A DNA stretch of 18,222 nt from Christensenella sp. UBA1750 (GCA_002315655.1 DCHO01000005.1:1-18222); one strand, 5' to 3'. Positions 1-7,333 are shown, counted from the stretch's first letter. The notes: generated from the letters alone by a model not told the origin. Numbers and translations: made by a program.

Positions 1-571
1 CGTTCGCCTCGCGAGCGATGCGGTAAGCGTCCAGGCGGGATTCCACGCAGACGACGGCGGCATACCGTCCGAATTCTCCCAACGCGAGGGCGACGGAAGC
101 AACGGCGACCAATGCGCTCCCATACGCGAACGCCCAGGTCATATCCCAGACAAAGAAGGCAATCGCCAGCAGCACGCAGATGACCTGATTCAGCTTGATC
201 ATGGCGGGAGAAGAATGGTGATCAGAGTTGATGATGAAATGATTGATGAACAGCACGGCAGAGAGAATGATACTGATCCACGAAAACACCGTGTCCACCG
301 GGGTTTCATTACCCTGCACAAAACCGATAGCCTCAAGGAGCTGCGCCATGAGCAATGCGCCCATCAATCCCTTCATCACGTTCTTGGAGTGCTTTTTATA
401 GGAGGAATACAGGAACACCGCACTTAAAATACAGATCAGTTTCACGAAGGTGTAGATCAGGGGCACGGGGTACAGGATAATAAGCATTACGCTGTTGTGA
501 AACACTGTGCCGAGCACAGCGATGATGATTGATACAAGGAAGAACTTATCACTGGTGAACAGCTTCTTCAT
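1..571 (-). CDS. Multi-spanning membrane protein, paralog 1 (3' end cut off by window edge)
   Basis: This is the first of seven paralogs in the window. It starts with ATG at 571 (MKKLFTSDKFF) behind an AAAGGAG site and runs off the left edge in ...YRIAREAN, so only about five C-terminal residues are missing. It carries all family signatures: SSYKKHSKNVMKGLMGALLM after the second hydrophobic segment, FIINSDHHSSPAMIKLNQ between the fourth and fifth, and VVCVESRLDAYR near the C-terminus. Hydrophobicity suggests six membrane helices with N- and C-termini probably cytoplasmic. Unlike the other copies it stands alone, with its own promoter at 602-630, downstream of the uracil permease. Function unknown: I do not recognise the family, and a role as immunity or membrane partner of the peptides at 7745-9384 is inference. 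Confidence 0.85.
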   Translation of the reverse strand, partial: MKKLFTSDKFFLVSIIIAVLGTVFHNSVMLIILYPVPLIYTFVKLICILSAVFLYSSYKKHSKNVMKGLMGALLMAQLLEAIGFVQGNETPVDTVFSWISIILSAVLFINHFIINSDHHSSPAMIKLNQVICVLLAIAFFVWDMTWAFAYGSALVAVASVALALGEFGRYAAVVCVESRLDAYRIAREAN

Positions 572-601
572 AGGAATATCTCCTTTCAAATTCTACCCCA
601 T

Positions 602-630
602 ATCATAACATACATGATGATTTATTGCAA
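602..630 (-). promoter_or_regulatory. Sigma-A promoter for membrane paralog 1
   Basis: On the minus strand TTGCAA (630-625), a 17-base spacer and TATGAT (607-602), with an upstream TG giving an extended -10. It lies about 30 bases before the start codon, so the 5' leader is very short. It starts immediately past the terminator of the uracil permease. Confidence 0.7.
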
Positions 631-641
631 CAAATTTTCAC

Positions 642-674
642 AAAAAACGCCGCCATCCGAGCGAGATGACGGCG
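642..674 (-). terminator. Rho-independent terminator of the uracil permease gene
   Basis: On the minus strand a 10-pair stem (CGCCGTCATC with GATGGCGGCG, one G-T pair) with a 7-base loop is followed by six T. It lies 27 bases beyond the stop codon of the permease. Confidence 0.9.
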
Positions 675-700
675 CAGGCTTTATGCGGTTATCAGAAGAA

Positions 701-2044
701 TTATTTGCCTTCCTTGGACAGTATCCAGTTTGTGAGAATACCAAGGATGATGGCGCAGGCAACGGCGGTCAGGGTGACAGCGCCGAAGGAGATGGTCAAG
801 CCGCCGATACCGGCGATGAGAATCACGGAGGCAGTGAAGAGGTTGCGGTTCTGACCAAGGTCAACCTGCTGGAGCATCTTCAAGCCGGAGACGGCGATGA
901 AGCCGTACAGCGCGATGCACACGCCGCCCATGACGCAGGCGGGGATGGAATCCACGAAGGCGACAAGGGGTGTGATGAAGGAGAAGATGATGCAGCCGAA
1001 GGCCGCGGTGGTGATGGAGGACACGGAGGCGTTGCCGGTGATGGCCACGCAGCCGATGGATTCGCCATAGGTGGTGTTGGGGCAGCCGCCGAAGAACGCG
1101 CCGACCATGGAGCCAACGCCGTCACCCAGCAGGGTCTTGTCCAGACCGGGGTCGGAGAGCAGGTCGCGCTCGATGATGGAGGACAGGTTCTTGTGGTCGG
1201 CGATGTGCTCGGCGAAGACCACGAAGGCGACGGGCACATAGGCCACGAAGACGGTGGCGATGTAGGTGCCGTCCAGCTCCGCCAGACCCTTGAATGCGCC
1301 CACGAAGGTGAGGTCAGGCAGGGAGAAGAAGGTGCGCAGGGAAACCATGCCGTCGGGCAGCATATAGGAGGCAAAGACGGAGAAGTCAATGACCTTCAAG
1401 GCATCGTTACCGGAGACAAGGCCGATGACGGTGAAGACGGAGGCCACAGCGTAGCCCGCCAGGATGCCCATGATGAAGGGAATGAGCTTGACCATACGCT
1501 TGCCGTAGGTAGAGCAGAGCATGGTCACGAAGAGGGTGACAAGGCCGCAGATGATGGCCACATAGACGGAGCCGCCCGCGTCGGCGGTCATGAGGTCGCC
1601 CACGGCGTTGCCGGCCAGAGAGAGGCCAATGATGGCCACGGTGGGGCCGATGACGACGGCGGGCATGAGCTTCTGGATCCAGTTCACGCCGACGCCCTTG
1701 ATAATCAGCGCGATGACGACGTACACAAGACCGGCGAAGATGGCGCCGAGGATGAGGCCGGCCCAGCCTAAGTACATGGAAGATGCACCGGCGAAGGCGG
1801 CGAACATGGAGCCTAAGAAGGCGAAGGAAGAACCCAGGAACACGGGGCTCTTGAAGCGGGTGAAGAGCTGGTAGGTGAGCGTGCCGACGCCCGCGCCGAA
1901 CATGGCCGCGGCAGGGGTCAGGCCGTTGCCGATGATCATAGGCACGGCGATGGTGGCCGCCATGATGGCGAGCATCTGCTGGAAGGCAAAGGCGATGAGC
2001 TGCGGCAGCTTCGGCTTGTCTTCGACGTTGAAGGCTAATTTCAT
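701..2044 (-). CDS. uraA: Uracil permease (NCS2 family)
   Basis: A 447-residue polytopic membrane protein that imports uracil with a proton in the NCS2 (nucleobase:cation symporter-2) family, feeding pyrimidine salvage. Family landmarks are visible: an N-terminal PKLPQLIAFAFQQMLAIM stretch, the FAEHIADHKNL motif (Glu279, His280) and GGCPNTTYGESIG (residues 319-331, Glu328), positions used for substrate binding in characterised UraA. I place the start at 2044 because GGGGAGGAAAATCGTT precedes it; an upstream in-frame extension to 2158 would run through the leader terminator. Regulation is well supported by the PyrR-type leader upstream, which is also why I favour uracil over xanthine as substrate. 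The gene has its own promoter and terminator and forms a single-gene unit. pyrP is an equally valid name. Confidence 0.93.
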   Translation of the reverse strand: MKLAFNVEDKPKLPQLIAFAFQQMLAIMAATIAVPMIIGNGLTPAAAMFGAGVGTLTYQLFTRFKSPVFLGSSFAFLGSMFAAFAGASSMYLGWAGLILGAIFAGLVYVVIALIIKGVGVNWIQKLMPAVVIGPTVAIIGLSLAGNAVGDLMTADAGGSVYVAIICGLVTLFVTMLCSTYGKRMVKLIPFIMGILAGYAVASVFTVIGLVSGNDALKVIDFSVFASYMLPDGMVSLRTFFSLPDLTFVGAFKGLAELDGTYIATVFVAYVPVAFVVFAEHIADHKNLSSIIERDLLSDPGLDKTLLGDGVGSMVGAFFGGCPNTTYGESIGCVAITGNASVSSITTAAFGCIIFSFITPLVAFVDSIPACVMGGVCIALYGFIAVSGLKMLQQVDLGQNRNLFTASVILIAGIGGLTISFGAVTLTAVACAIILGILTNWILSKEGK

Positions 2045-2080
2045 AACGATTTTCCTCCCCTTGTCTATTTCATTTTCCCA

Positions 2081-2114
2081 AACAAAAACCCTGTCGGCGG
2101 TCAGACCGACAGGG
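2081..2114 (-). terminator. Leader (attenuator) terminator of uracil permease
   Basis: Minus strand: CCCTGTCGG, 8-base loop, CCGACAGGG (perfect 9-pair stem), then five T. It sits between promoter and start codon, so it must be conditional. Its 5' arm overlaps by two bases a possible antiterminator pairing, GGTGCAAA (2145-2138) with TTTGCGCC (2120-2113). Confidence 0.88.
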
Positions 2115-2143
2115 CGCAAATACACACATATTTCCCTTTTGCA

Positions 2144-2175
2144 CCTTGACGATCTCACTGAACCGCACTTAAAGG
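2144..2175 (-). promoter_or_regulatory. PyrR-binding loop (pyrimidine attenuator)
   Basis: Minus strand: CCTT lower arm, then GGTT-CAGTGA-GATC (2164-2151), then AAGG. The hexaloop fits the CNGNGA core of the PyrR recognition consensus (ARUCCNGNGAGGYU) and the flanking bases differ from it in ways that keep pairing (G-C, G-T, T-A, T-G). The AAGG arm overlaps the candidate antiterminator, as in Bacillus pyr leaders. UMP-bound PyrR would stabilise this hairpin and allow the downstream terminator to form. Confidence 0.8.
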
Positions 2176-2191
2176 CTTTAATCCACGCGAT

Positions 2192-2220
2192 AGTATAGCG
2201 ATTATGTCAGATTCTGTCAA
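2192..2220 (-). promoter_or_regulatory. Promoter of the uracil permease gene
   Basis: Consensus TTGACA (2220-2215), 17-base spacer, TATACT (2197-2192) on the minus strand. The transcript would begin near 2185, giving a leader of about 140 nucleotides that contains the PyrR loop and the attenuator. Confidence 0.9.
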
Positions 2221-2264
2221 GGTTTGAAGGCGGGTTTTAACATACTGTGAACAGTTAAGGAGCA

Positions 2265-2574
2265 TCAATAGCCGCTCTGCTTATAATCCTCGTAATCCGT
2301 GTAGGCGGTTCCTCCGTCTTTCTTTTTGTAGGTGATTCTGTATCTCGACGTGACATGAATGGAAATGGAGCCCAGCGCGTTGTCAAGCTTTTCCTCGATG
2401 TCTTTGATCGCCATCTGTTTATCAGCGAAGCCCATGTCACTTTTCACCGTCTCAACCAGAGCACCGTTCCGAAGAAGTTCGCCTTTTGTATTCTTTCCCC
2501 TCGTCATCGGGAAAATCGAAACCGCCGGAAATCTGAGAAAGCTCTTCATTGTTGAGTTCGTACTTGTCTGCTAT
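2265..2574 (-). pseudogene. Double-glycine leader peptide gene, start codon lost and frameshifted
   Basis: Reading from an AAAGGAG site (2594-2588), the minus strand encodes ADKYELNNEELSQISGG followed by FDFPDDEG, a very good match to the double-glycine leader consensus (LSxxELxxIxGG). In place of an ATG the codon at 2574-2572 is ATA. The leader frame stops after about 40 codons, but a long open frame resumes one base off and runs to 2265. Removing one base of the GGGG run at 2500-2497 would fuse leader and tail into ...DDEGKNTKGELLRNG..., giving about 103 residues: an 18-residue leader and a charged cargo of about 85 residues. I interpret this as a degraded gene; a sequencing error cannot be excluded. 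The alternative reading, a 94-residue protein starting at 2549, begins inside the leader in the wrong frame. Confidence 0.6.
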
Positions 2575-2754
2575 GGTTTTTGTTGCACTCCTTTAATCTT
2601 TTTTATCTGATTTTGTCTGGCCGTGTCGCATCCGCCACACGCCGTTGCCTTGTTTCTCTTCATCAAACGATTCTTCAATCAAAAAGGCCACTGCATTTTT
2701 GATTTTTCTCCCCATTTATTCTCCCCGATTCCTCTATTGCGGGAAAGCCGCCGG

Positions 2755-2890
2755 TGCTGCCCCCCGGCTCCTTCGCGTGCGAGGGAGCTGTCAGCCATCG
2801 AGGCTGACTGAGGGAGTCCCCGGGTTCCGTCGAGGAACCCGGCAGTCCTCATGCGGCTCCCCTCGCGGGAGCCGCATGAGGACTGCATCC
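2755..2890. repeat. Cluster of three perfect hairpins (intergenic palindromic element)
   Basis: Three adjacent palindromes: GTCAGCC-atcga-GGCTGAC (2790-2808), CCGGGTTCC-gtcga-GGAACCCGG (2820-2842) and a perfect 20-base inverted repeat with a CTCGC loop (2842-2886). The first lies in a GGGAGCTGTCAGCC...GGCTGACTGAGGGAG context typical of repeated intergenic sequences in Oscillospiraceae. No T-run follows, so these are not ordinary terminators. The rest of the gap 2575-3054 shows nothing coding; the promoter of the next gene is at 2953-2982. Confidence 0.75.
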
Positions 2891-2952
2891 CCACCCCCGC
2901 CCCTCTTTACATTCTTTTTTCTCAATCAACACAAAATCGTGCAAAAAATCTC

Positions 2953-2982
2953 TTCCCATGCGCGCCTATCGTATTGTATAAT
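2953..2982 (+). promoter_or_regulatory. Likely promoter of the CofE-like gene
   Basis: A perfect TATAAT at 2977-2982; the best -35 is a poor TTCCCA at 2953-2958 with 18-base spacing. The start codon is 72 bases downstream of the -10. Confidence 0.55.
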
Positions 2983-3054
2983 ATCCTTTGTGTTTTGACG
3001 GGGTAAGAACGAACTTCCCCGTGAAAGGCGCTATTTTGAGAAAAGGGTGAGACT

Positions 3055-4257
3055 ATGGAAAATACCGAAAGAAGAGTCGGCACGGTTTCCCGCGGAATCC
3101 GCTGCCCCATCATCCGTCAGGGCGATGACCTGTCCGTTATCGTCACCGATTCCGTACTGGAAGCTGCCAAGTTTGAGGGCTTTGACCTGCATGACCGCGA
3201 CGTCATCGCCATCACCGAATCCATCGTGGCACGCGCCCAGGGCAACTACTGCACCGTTTCCGACATCGCAGCCGATGTGAAGGAAAAGCTCGGCGGCGGC
3301 ACCGTCGGTGTCATGTTCCCCATTCTCTCCCGCAACCGTTTCGCCATCTGCCTGCGCGGCATCGCCATGGGCTGCAAAAAGGTCGTGCTCATGCTCTCCT
3401 ACCCCTCCGATGAGGTGGGCAACGGCCTTGTGACCCTCGACCAGCTGGACGAGAACGACATCGACCCCTACCGCGACGTGCTCTCTCTGGAAAAGTACCG
3501 CGAGCTCTTCGGCGAAAACAAGCACGAGTTCACCGGCGTGGACTATGTGGCCTATTACTCCGATTTAATCCGCGAATGCGGCGCTGAGGTCGAGGTCATC
3601 TTCGCCAACAACCCCACCGCGATTCTCTCCTATACCGACACCGTTTTGACCTGCGACATTCACACGCGCAAGCGCACCAAGCGGCTGCTCACCAAGGCGG
3701 GCGCAAAGAAAGTGCTCAATCTCGAAGACATCATGACCGCACCCGTAAACGGCTCCGGCTGCAACGAAGCTTACGGCCTCCTTGGCTCCAACAAGGCCAC
3801 CGAGGATAAGGTTAAGCTCTTCCCCCGCGCCTGCGACGGTCTGGTTTCCGACATTCAGGATAAGATTCTCGCCGCCACGGGCAAACACGTTGAAGTCATG
3901 GTCTACGGCGACGGCGCATTCAAGGATCCCCAGGGTAAAATCTGGGAACTGGCTGACCCGGTGGTCTCCCCCGCGCACACCGACGGCCTCTACGGCACCC
4001 CCAACGAATTAAAGCTCAAATATCTTGCGGACAACGACTTCGCCGGTCTCTCCGGCAAGGAATTAAAGGACGCCATCTCCGCCCGTATCACCGCCAAGGA
4101 CGGCTCCTCTTTGAAGGGCAGCATGGTCTCCGAGGGCACCACGCCCCGCCAGCTCACCGACCTGATCGGCTCCCTGTGCGATTTGACCTCCGGCTCCGGC
4201 GACAAGGGCACCCCCGTCGTGCTGGTGCAGGGCTACTTCGACAATTATACCATGTAA
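3055..4257 (+). CDS. Coenzyme F420-0:L-glutamate ligase family (CofE-like) protein
   Basis: A 400-residue soluble protein. The N-terminal part (about residues 1-130: VGTVSRGIRCPIIRQGDDL, then DRDVIAITESIVARAQGNYC) resembles the F420-0:gamma-glutamyl ligase (CofE, PF01996) fold, which in archaea and actinobacteria adds glutamate to F420-0. The longer C-terminal portion, with TSGSGDKGTPVVLVQGYFDN at its end, matches the form I associate with Firmicutes, where F420 itself is often absent, so the true acceptor is uncertain. The start at 3055 follows AAAAGGGTGAG. It is monocistronic, with its own promoter, and a hairpin plus T-run about 190 bases past the stop. Family assignment is from motif recognition, and the substrate is not known. 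Confidence 0.75.
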   Translation: MENTERRVGTVSRGIRCPIIRQGDDLSVIVTDSVLEAAKFEGFDLHDRDVIAITESIVARAQGNYCTVSDIAADVKEKLGGGTVGVMFPILSRNRFAICLRGIAMGCKKVVLMLSYPSDEVGNGLVTLDQLDENDIDPYRDVLSLEKYRELFGENKHEFTGVDYVAYYSDLIRECGAEVEVIFANNPTAILSYTDTVLTCDIHTRKRTKRLLTKAGAKKVLNLEDIMTAPVNGSGCNEAYGLLGSNKATEDKVKLFPRACDGLVSDIQDKILAATGKHVEVMVYGDGAFKDPQGKIWELADPVVSPAHTDGLYGTPNELKLKYLADNDFAGLSGKELKDAISARITAKDGSSLKGSMVSEGTTPRQLTDLIGSLCDLTSGSGDKGTPVVLVQGYFDNYTM

Positions 4258-4262
4258 TTCCG

Positions 4263-4404
4263 CACCGAAACTCCCCTTCGGGAAGTTCCGGTGTTCCGGG
4301 CGATTTCTTCTTCGCGTAACACCCCACTGGGGTGTTCCTCTCGAAAAATCGTCCTCCAGTCGCTTCGCTCCCTCCATAAGGCGGGAGGGTTGCGACCCTC
4401 CCGC
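4263..4404. repeat. Block of palindromes between the CofE-like gene and its terminator
   Basis: Successive hairpins: CACCG..AACT..CCC with GGG..AGTT..CGGTG (4263-4293, two mismatches), an arm pair GGGCGATTT/AAATCGTCC (4298-4354) enclosing AACACCCC-act-GGGGTGTT (4318-4336), and GCGGGAGGGT-tgcg-ACCCTCCCGC (4381-4404). The block is non-coding on both strands as far as I can see. It could be a mobile palindromic repeat or part of the mRNA 3' region. Confidence 0.6.
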
Positions 4405-4448
4405 ACCCATCCAAAGGAGCGTTCCCTGTCCCCCATACACAAACCAAT

Positions 4449-4481
4449 CCCCGAGAGGATGTTCCTCCCGGGGAATTTTTG
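4449..4481 (+). terminator. Terminator downstream of the CofE-like gene
   Basis: CCCCG-a-GAGGA, TGT loop, TCCTC-c-CGGGG, then AATTTTTG. One A-C mismatch in an 11-position stem. It is about 190 bases beyond the stop codon, after the palindrome block. Confidence 0.7.
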
Positions 4482-4486
4482 TATTT

Positions 4487-4582
4487 AATGAAGAAAGAAT
4501 ACTGAAAATTGAATAATGAATAATAGGAACAAGTGCTCCTTTTATTATTCATTATTCAATATTCATTCTTCAGTATTCATTT
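4487..4582. repeat. Long AT-rich imperfect palindrome
   Basis: The arms ATTGAATAATGAATAATAGG (from 4508) and its complement ending at 4560 pair with a three-base bulge. Outside them GAATACTGAA occurs on both sides, extending the pairing to about 95 bases overall. It lies between convergent genes and could act as a bidirectional transcription stop or be a small MITE-like element; no target duplication is obvious to me. Confidence 0.65.
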
Positions 4583-4635
4583 TATTTTTTCGGCAGACCC
4601 CGCCCCAATAAACGCAGACTGCCGGGGGTGTTGTA

Positions 4636-4656
4636 GGGGAGGGGTCTCCCCTCCCC
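4636..4656. repeat. Palindromic repeat GTAGGGG(A/C)GGGGTCT, copy 1
   Basis: A perfect 9-pair palindrome GGGGAGGGG-TCT-CCCCTCCCC preceded by GTA. A second copy with compensating G-C changes is at 10242-10263 in the opposite orientation. Confidence 0.65.
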
Positions 4657-4669
4657 GTTCCTGTTCCGA

Positions 4670-5299
4670 CTATTTCTTTTTGTATTCGTGAACGTAATTT
4701 TCGGGGTACCCCTTCTCCTCCGTCCAACCGGCTGCCTCGCGTTCAAGGCGGTAGGCGTCCAGCCGGGATTCCACGCAGACGACAGAAGCCATCACACCAA
4801 CGCAAGACACGATGTTGATCAGGCAGCCGATAATCATCAACAGATTCCCACTTGTAAACAGTCCAACGCTGTCCCAAGCCAAGATGTTCAGCGCATAAAC
4901 AATGCACAGAGCCTGGTTGAGCTTGATGTAGCCGGGCTTAGAGTGATGGTCGGAATTGATGATGTAGTGGCTGACGAACAGAATCGCAGTCACGCCCAGA
5001 TAAATGGAGGCAAAAACATATTCTGCCGGAGAATACAGGGCGGAGAAGCAGTTGATTGCCGCAAGGAGCATCGTCATGAGCAGCGCACCCATGAGGCCTT
5101 TCATCACGTTCTTAGAGTGCTTCTTGTACGAAGAATACAGGAAGACGACGCAAAGCGCCTCGATGAAGAGAGGAAGACGGGTCATGACATAGCCAAAACC
5201 CAACAGGCAGCCAGCAACGACCAGATAGGCCACAAGGCCAACGGAGCCGCAAAGGGTCATGGCAAGGAAGAACTTGTCACTGGTAAATAACTTTTTCAT
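4670..5299 (-). CDS. Multi-spanning membrane protein, paralog 2 (extended C-terminus)
   Basis: A 209-residue member of the unrecognised six-helix family, and the last gene of the four-gene minus-strand operon. The start at 5299 (MKKLFTSDKFFLAM) follows AAAGGAGAGAAACCCC; a longer upstream frame is just the tail of the preceding paralog read out of frame. Conserved motifs are SSYKKHSKNVMKGLMGALL, IINSDHHSKPGYIKLNQALC and VVCVESRLDAYR. It differs from its siblings in carrying a charged C-terminal extension (AGWTEEKGYPENYVHEYKKK) where the others end in NGYKAE. The gap to the upstream gene is 19 bases. No function can be assigned beyond integral membrane protein. Confidence 0.88.
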   Translation of the reverse strand: MKKLFTSDKFFLAMTLCGSVGLVAYLVVAGCLLGFGYVMTRLPLFIEALCVVFLYSSYKKHSKNVMKGLMGALLMTMLLAAINCFSALYSPAEYVFASIYLGVTAILFVSHYIINSDHHSKPGYIKLNQALCIVYALNILAWDSVGLFTSGNLLMIIGCLINIVSCVGVMASVVCVESRLDAYRLEREAAGWTEEKGYPENYVHEYKKK

Positions 5300-5318
5300 G
5301 GGGTTTCTCTCCTTTATT

Positions 5319-5903
5319 TTATTCAGCCTTGTAGCCGTTCGCCTCGCGCTCGATGCGGTAGGCGTCGAGGCGGGATTCCACACAGACCACAGCGGCATAC
5401 ATCCCGATTCTGCCCAGAGCAAGGGCGATAGAGGCAAGCGCGTCCACCGCATTCTCGGAAACGCAAGCCCAGCCGATATTCCAGACCAAGAAGGCCACAG
5501 CCAACAGCGCACAGAGCACCTGATTTAGCCGGATGTAGCCGGGCTTGGAGTGATGGTCGGAGTTAATGATGAAGTGGGAAATGAACAGCACAGCGGACAG
5601 CAGAATAATAATCGGCACGAACACTTTGTCGATGGTCAGGAAGATGGAGCCGGTAAGCGACAGGGAATGGAGCAGCCCGGCCATCAGCAGGGCGCCCATG
5701 AGACCTTTCATCACGTTCTTAGAGTGCTTGACGTAGGACGAACGCAGGAAAATTAGGCACAACGCAGCGATAAAGCGCGTTATGATGGAAGTCATGGAAC
5801 CGGGATAATTGATGCTGAGAAGGATGTCCGCAACAATTAACCCGAGGACACCAAGGACGGTCATGGCGAGGAAGAACTTGTCGTTCGTGAATAGCTTTTT
5901 CAC
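5319..5903 (-). CDS. Multi-spanning membrane protein, paralog 3 (GTG start)
   Basis: A 194-residue member of the family. The expected start of all siblings is MKKLF; here the codon in that place is GTG at 5903 (AGGAGAGAAACAAAGTG), so I choose GTG rather than the ATG at 6086, which lies inside the preceding gene. Family motifs: SSYVKHSKNVMKGLMGALLM, FIINSDHHSKPGYIRLNQVLC, VVCVESRLDAYRIEREANGY. There are 19 bases to the gene upstream. The weaker start codon may lower its expression relative to its neighbours. Confidence 0.88.
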   Translation of the reverse strand: MKKLFTNDKFFLAMTVLGVLGLIVADILLSINYPGSMTSIITRFIAALCLIFLRSSYVKHSKNVMKGLMGALLMAGLLHSLSLTGSIFLTIDKVFVPIIILLSAVLFISHFIINSDHHSKPGYIRLNQVLCALLAVAFLVWNIGWACVSENAVDALASIALALGRIGMYAAVVCVESRLDAYRIEREANGYKAE

Positions 5904-5922
5904 TTTGTTTCTCTCCTTTATT

Positions 5923-6507
5923 TTATTCAGCCTTGTACCCGTTCGCCTCGCGCTCGATGCGGTAGGCGTCCAGCCGGGATTCCACGCAGACCACGGAAGC
6001 GCCCATGAAGATGCGCCCGAGCGCAACGACAACGGACATGAGGATGGAAAGGGCACCGCCGGAAACGCAAGCCCAGGCAATGACATTAAGTGCCCACACG
6101 ACAGCCAGAACCAACCACAGAACTTGGTTCAGGCGAATCATACCAGGCTTGGAGTGATGGTCGGAATTGATGTAGAAGTGAGAGACGAACAGTCCTAACA
6201 CCGCCACAAGGACGATGGGCGCGCACACCTTGTCCACAAGGGAAGCAGCACTACCAAAACATTCGATTGCGCTCAACAGTGCGGCCATCAGCAGTGCGCC
6301 GAGCAAACCCTTCATCACGTTTTTGCTGTGCTTCCGATAGGAGGAAGCCATGAAATACACTGCAAGCCCCATCACGATGCACTGGACGCTCAAGGTAAGG
6401 TATTCAGGGTAGATGATGAAGCCGAGGATTCCACCCGCGATAAGACCGATGCATCCGAGAATCGCGGCAATGCCGAAGAACTTGTCACTGGTAAATAACT
6501 TTTTCAT
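5923..6507 (-). CDS. Multi-spanning membrane protein, paralog 4
   Basis: This 194-residue copy is the cleanest example of the family. Hydrophobic segments lie at about 10-30, 38-55, 66-84, 92-112, 125-147 and 152-175. The most conserved parts are non-membrane: residues 1-11 (MKKLFTSDKFF), 56-66 (SYRKHSKNVMK), 113-128 with the SDHHS core at 115-119, and 172-194 (the ESRLDAYRIEREANGYKAE tail). Ribosome site AAAGGAGAAAAACCCC before ATG at 6507. Second gene of the operon, 20 bases from the first. The invariant Asp-His-His could bind a metal or another ligand, but this is speculation. Confidence 0.9.
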   Translation of the reverse strand: MKKLFTSDKFFGIAAILGCIGLIAGGILGFIIYPEYLTLSVQCIVMGLAVYFMASSYRKHSKNVMKGLLGALLMAALLSAIECFGSAASLVDKVCAPIVLVAVLGLFVSHFYINSDHHSKPGMIRLNQVLWLVLAVVWALNVIAWACVSGGALSILMSVVVALGRIFMGASVVCVESRLDAYRIEREANGYKAE

Positions 6508-6527
6508 GGGGTTTTTCTCCTTTATCT

Positions 6528-7115
6528 TTATTCAGCCTTGTACCCGTTCGCCTCGCGCTCAATGCGGTAGGCGTCCAGTCGGGATTCCACACAGACGACC
6601 ACGGAGGCCATGCCCGCAAAGCCGATGGCATCAACGACGCTACAAAGTACATTCAGTGCGCTGTTGTTATACACGATCATGCCGATGGTGAAGCATATAC
6701 CGACCAGCACCAGCAAGATGGCGCAGATTTCGTTGATGCGGACAGCGGTGGGAGAAGAATGGTGGTCGGAATTGATGATGAAGTGGTTGACGAACATCGA
6801 GAGGGAGAAAAGCAGGTACAGGTAACACAGGAATTTTTCCCCCGTAAACAAAGAAGAGGATGCCGCAAGAGAGAAGCCCGTGAGAACCTGCGCGGTGAGC
6901 AGACAGCCCATCATTCCCTTCATCACGTTCTTGTTGTGCCTGTAATACGAACGATACAGCATAACAACGAGTGCGACGCGGAAAAGTAACTGAATGTCAG
7001 CTACTAAAAAGTCCGGCATACTGAACATGTCGATGATCGCGGCGATTGCCTCGCCAATGACAGCACAAAGGGTCATAGCGAGGAAGAACCTGTCACTTGT
7101 AAAGAGCTTTTTCAT
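6528..7115 (-). CDS. Multi-spanning membrane protein, paralog 5 (first gene of four-gene operon)
   Basis: A 195-residue family member. The start is ATG 7115 (MKKLFTSDRFFLAM) behind AGGAGGTTTTCCCC, the strongest ribosome site of the set; a further upstream ATG (7151) would lie before this site. Motifs: RSYYRHNKNVMKGMMGCLL (the usual Lys-His-Ser is His-Asn), FIINSDHHSSPTAVRINEIC and VVCVESRLDAYRIEREANGY. It is transcribed from the promoter at 7168-7196, back to back with the peptide operon. It heads the series paralog 5-4-3-2. Confidence 0.9.
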   Translation of the reverse strand: MKKLFTSDRFFLAMTLCAVIGEAIAAIIDMFSMPDFLVADIQLLFRVALVVMLYRSYYRHNKNVMKGMMGCLLTAQVLTGFSLAASSSLFTGEKFLCYLYLLFSLSMFVNHFIINSDHHSSPTAVRINEICAILLVLVGICFTIGMIVYNNSALNVLCSVVDAIGFAGMASVVVCVESRLDAYRIEREANGYKAE

Positions 7116-7167
7116 GGGGAAAACCTCCTGTTTTTTGCGGGCGAACCGCAATATTTGTTACATTCTT

Positions 7168-7196
7168 ATTATACGGCGTTTCCTGTCGGAAATCAA
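7168..7196 (-). promoter_or_regulatory. Promoter of the four-paralog membrane protein operon
   Basis: Minus strand TTGATT (7196-7191), 17-base spacer, perfect TATAAT (7173-7168). The leader is about 45 bases and includes a small TTGCGG/CCGCAA hairpin just before the ribosome site. Confidence 0.85.
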
Positions 7197-7333
7197 CCTG
7201 TTTTTGTTCTTTTTTCCGCACTTTTTATCCTTTTCCGTACAACAATTCTTAAAAGCCAAGGGTCAGAAGCGAACAAAATATCCGAAAAACTGATTTCAGA
7301 GGTCGCAGAAAGGAGGTGTATTAGCACCATGTT

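Noticed and set aside
614..1771. Long open plus-strand frame of 385 codons, very rich in Gly, Asp, His and Glu
   Set aside because: It is the antisense of the uracil permease gene; its composition is that of a reversed hydrophobic protein and no ribosome site precedes it.
2265..2549. 94-residue protein starting at the ATG at 2549
   Set aside because: Its first 20 residues are the Gly-Gly leader read in the wrong frame; the frameshifted longer gene explains the region better.
4063..4552. Minus-strand frames covering the end of the CofE-like gene and the palindromes
   Set aside because: They run through the hairpin block and oppose a well-supported gene; no protein-like features.
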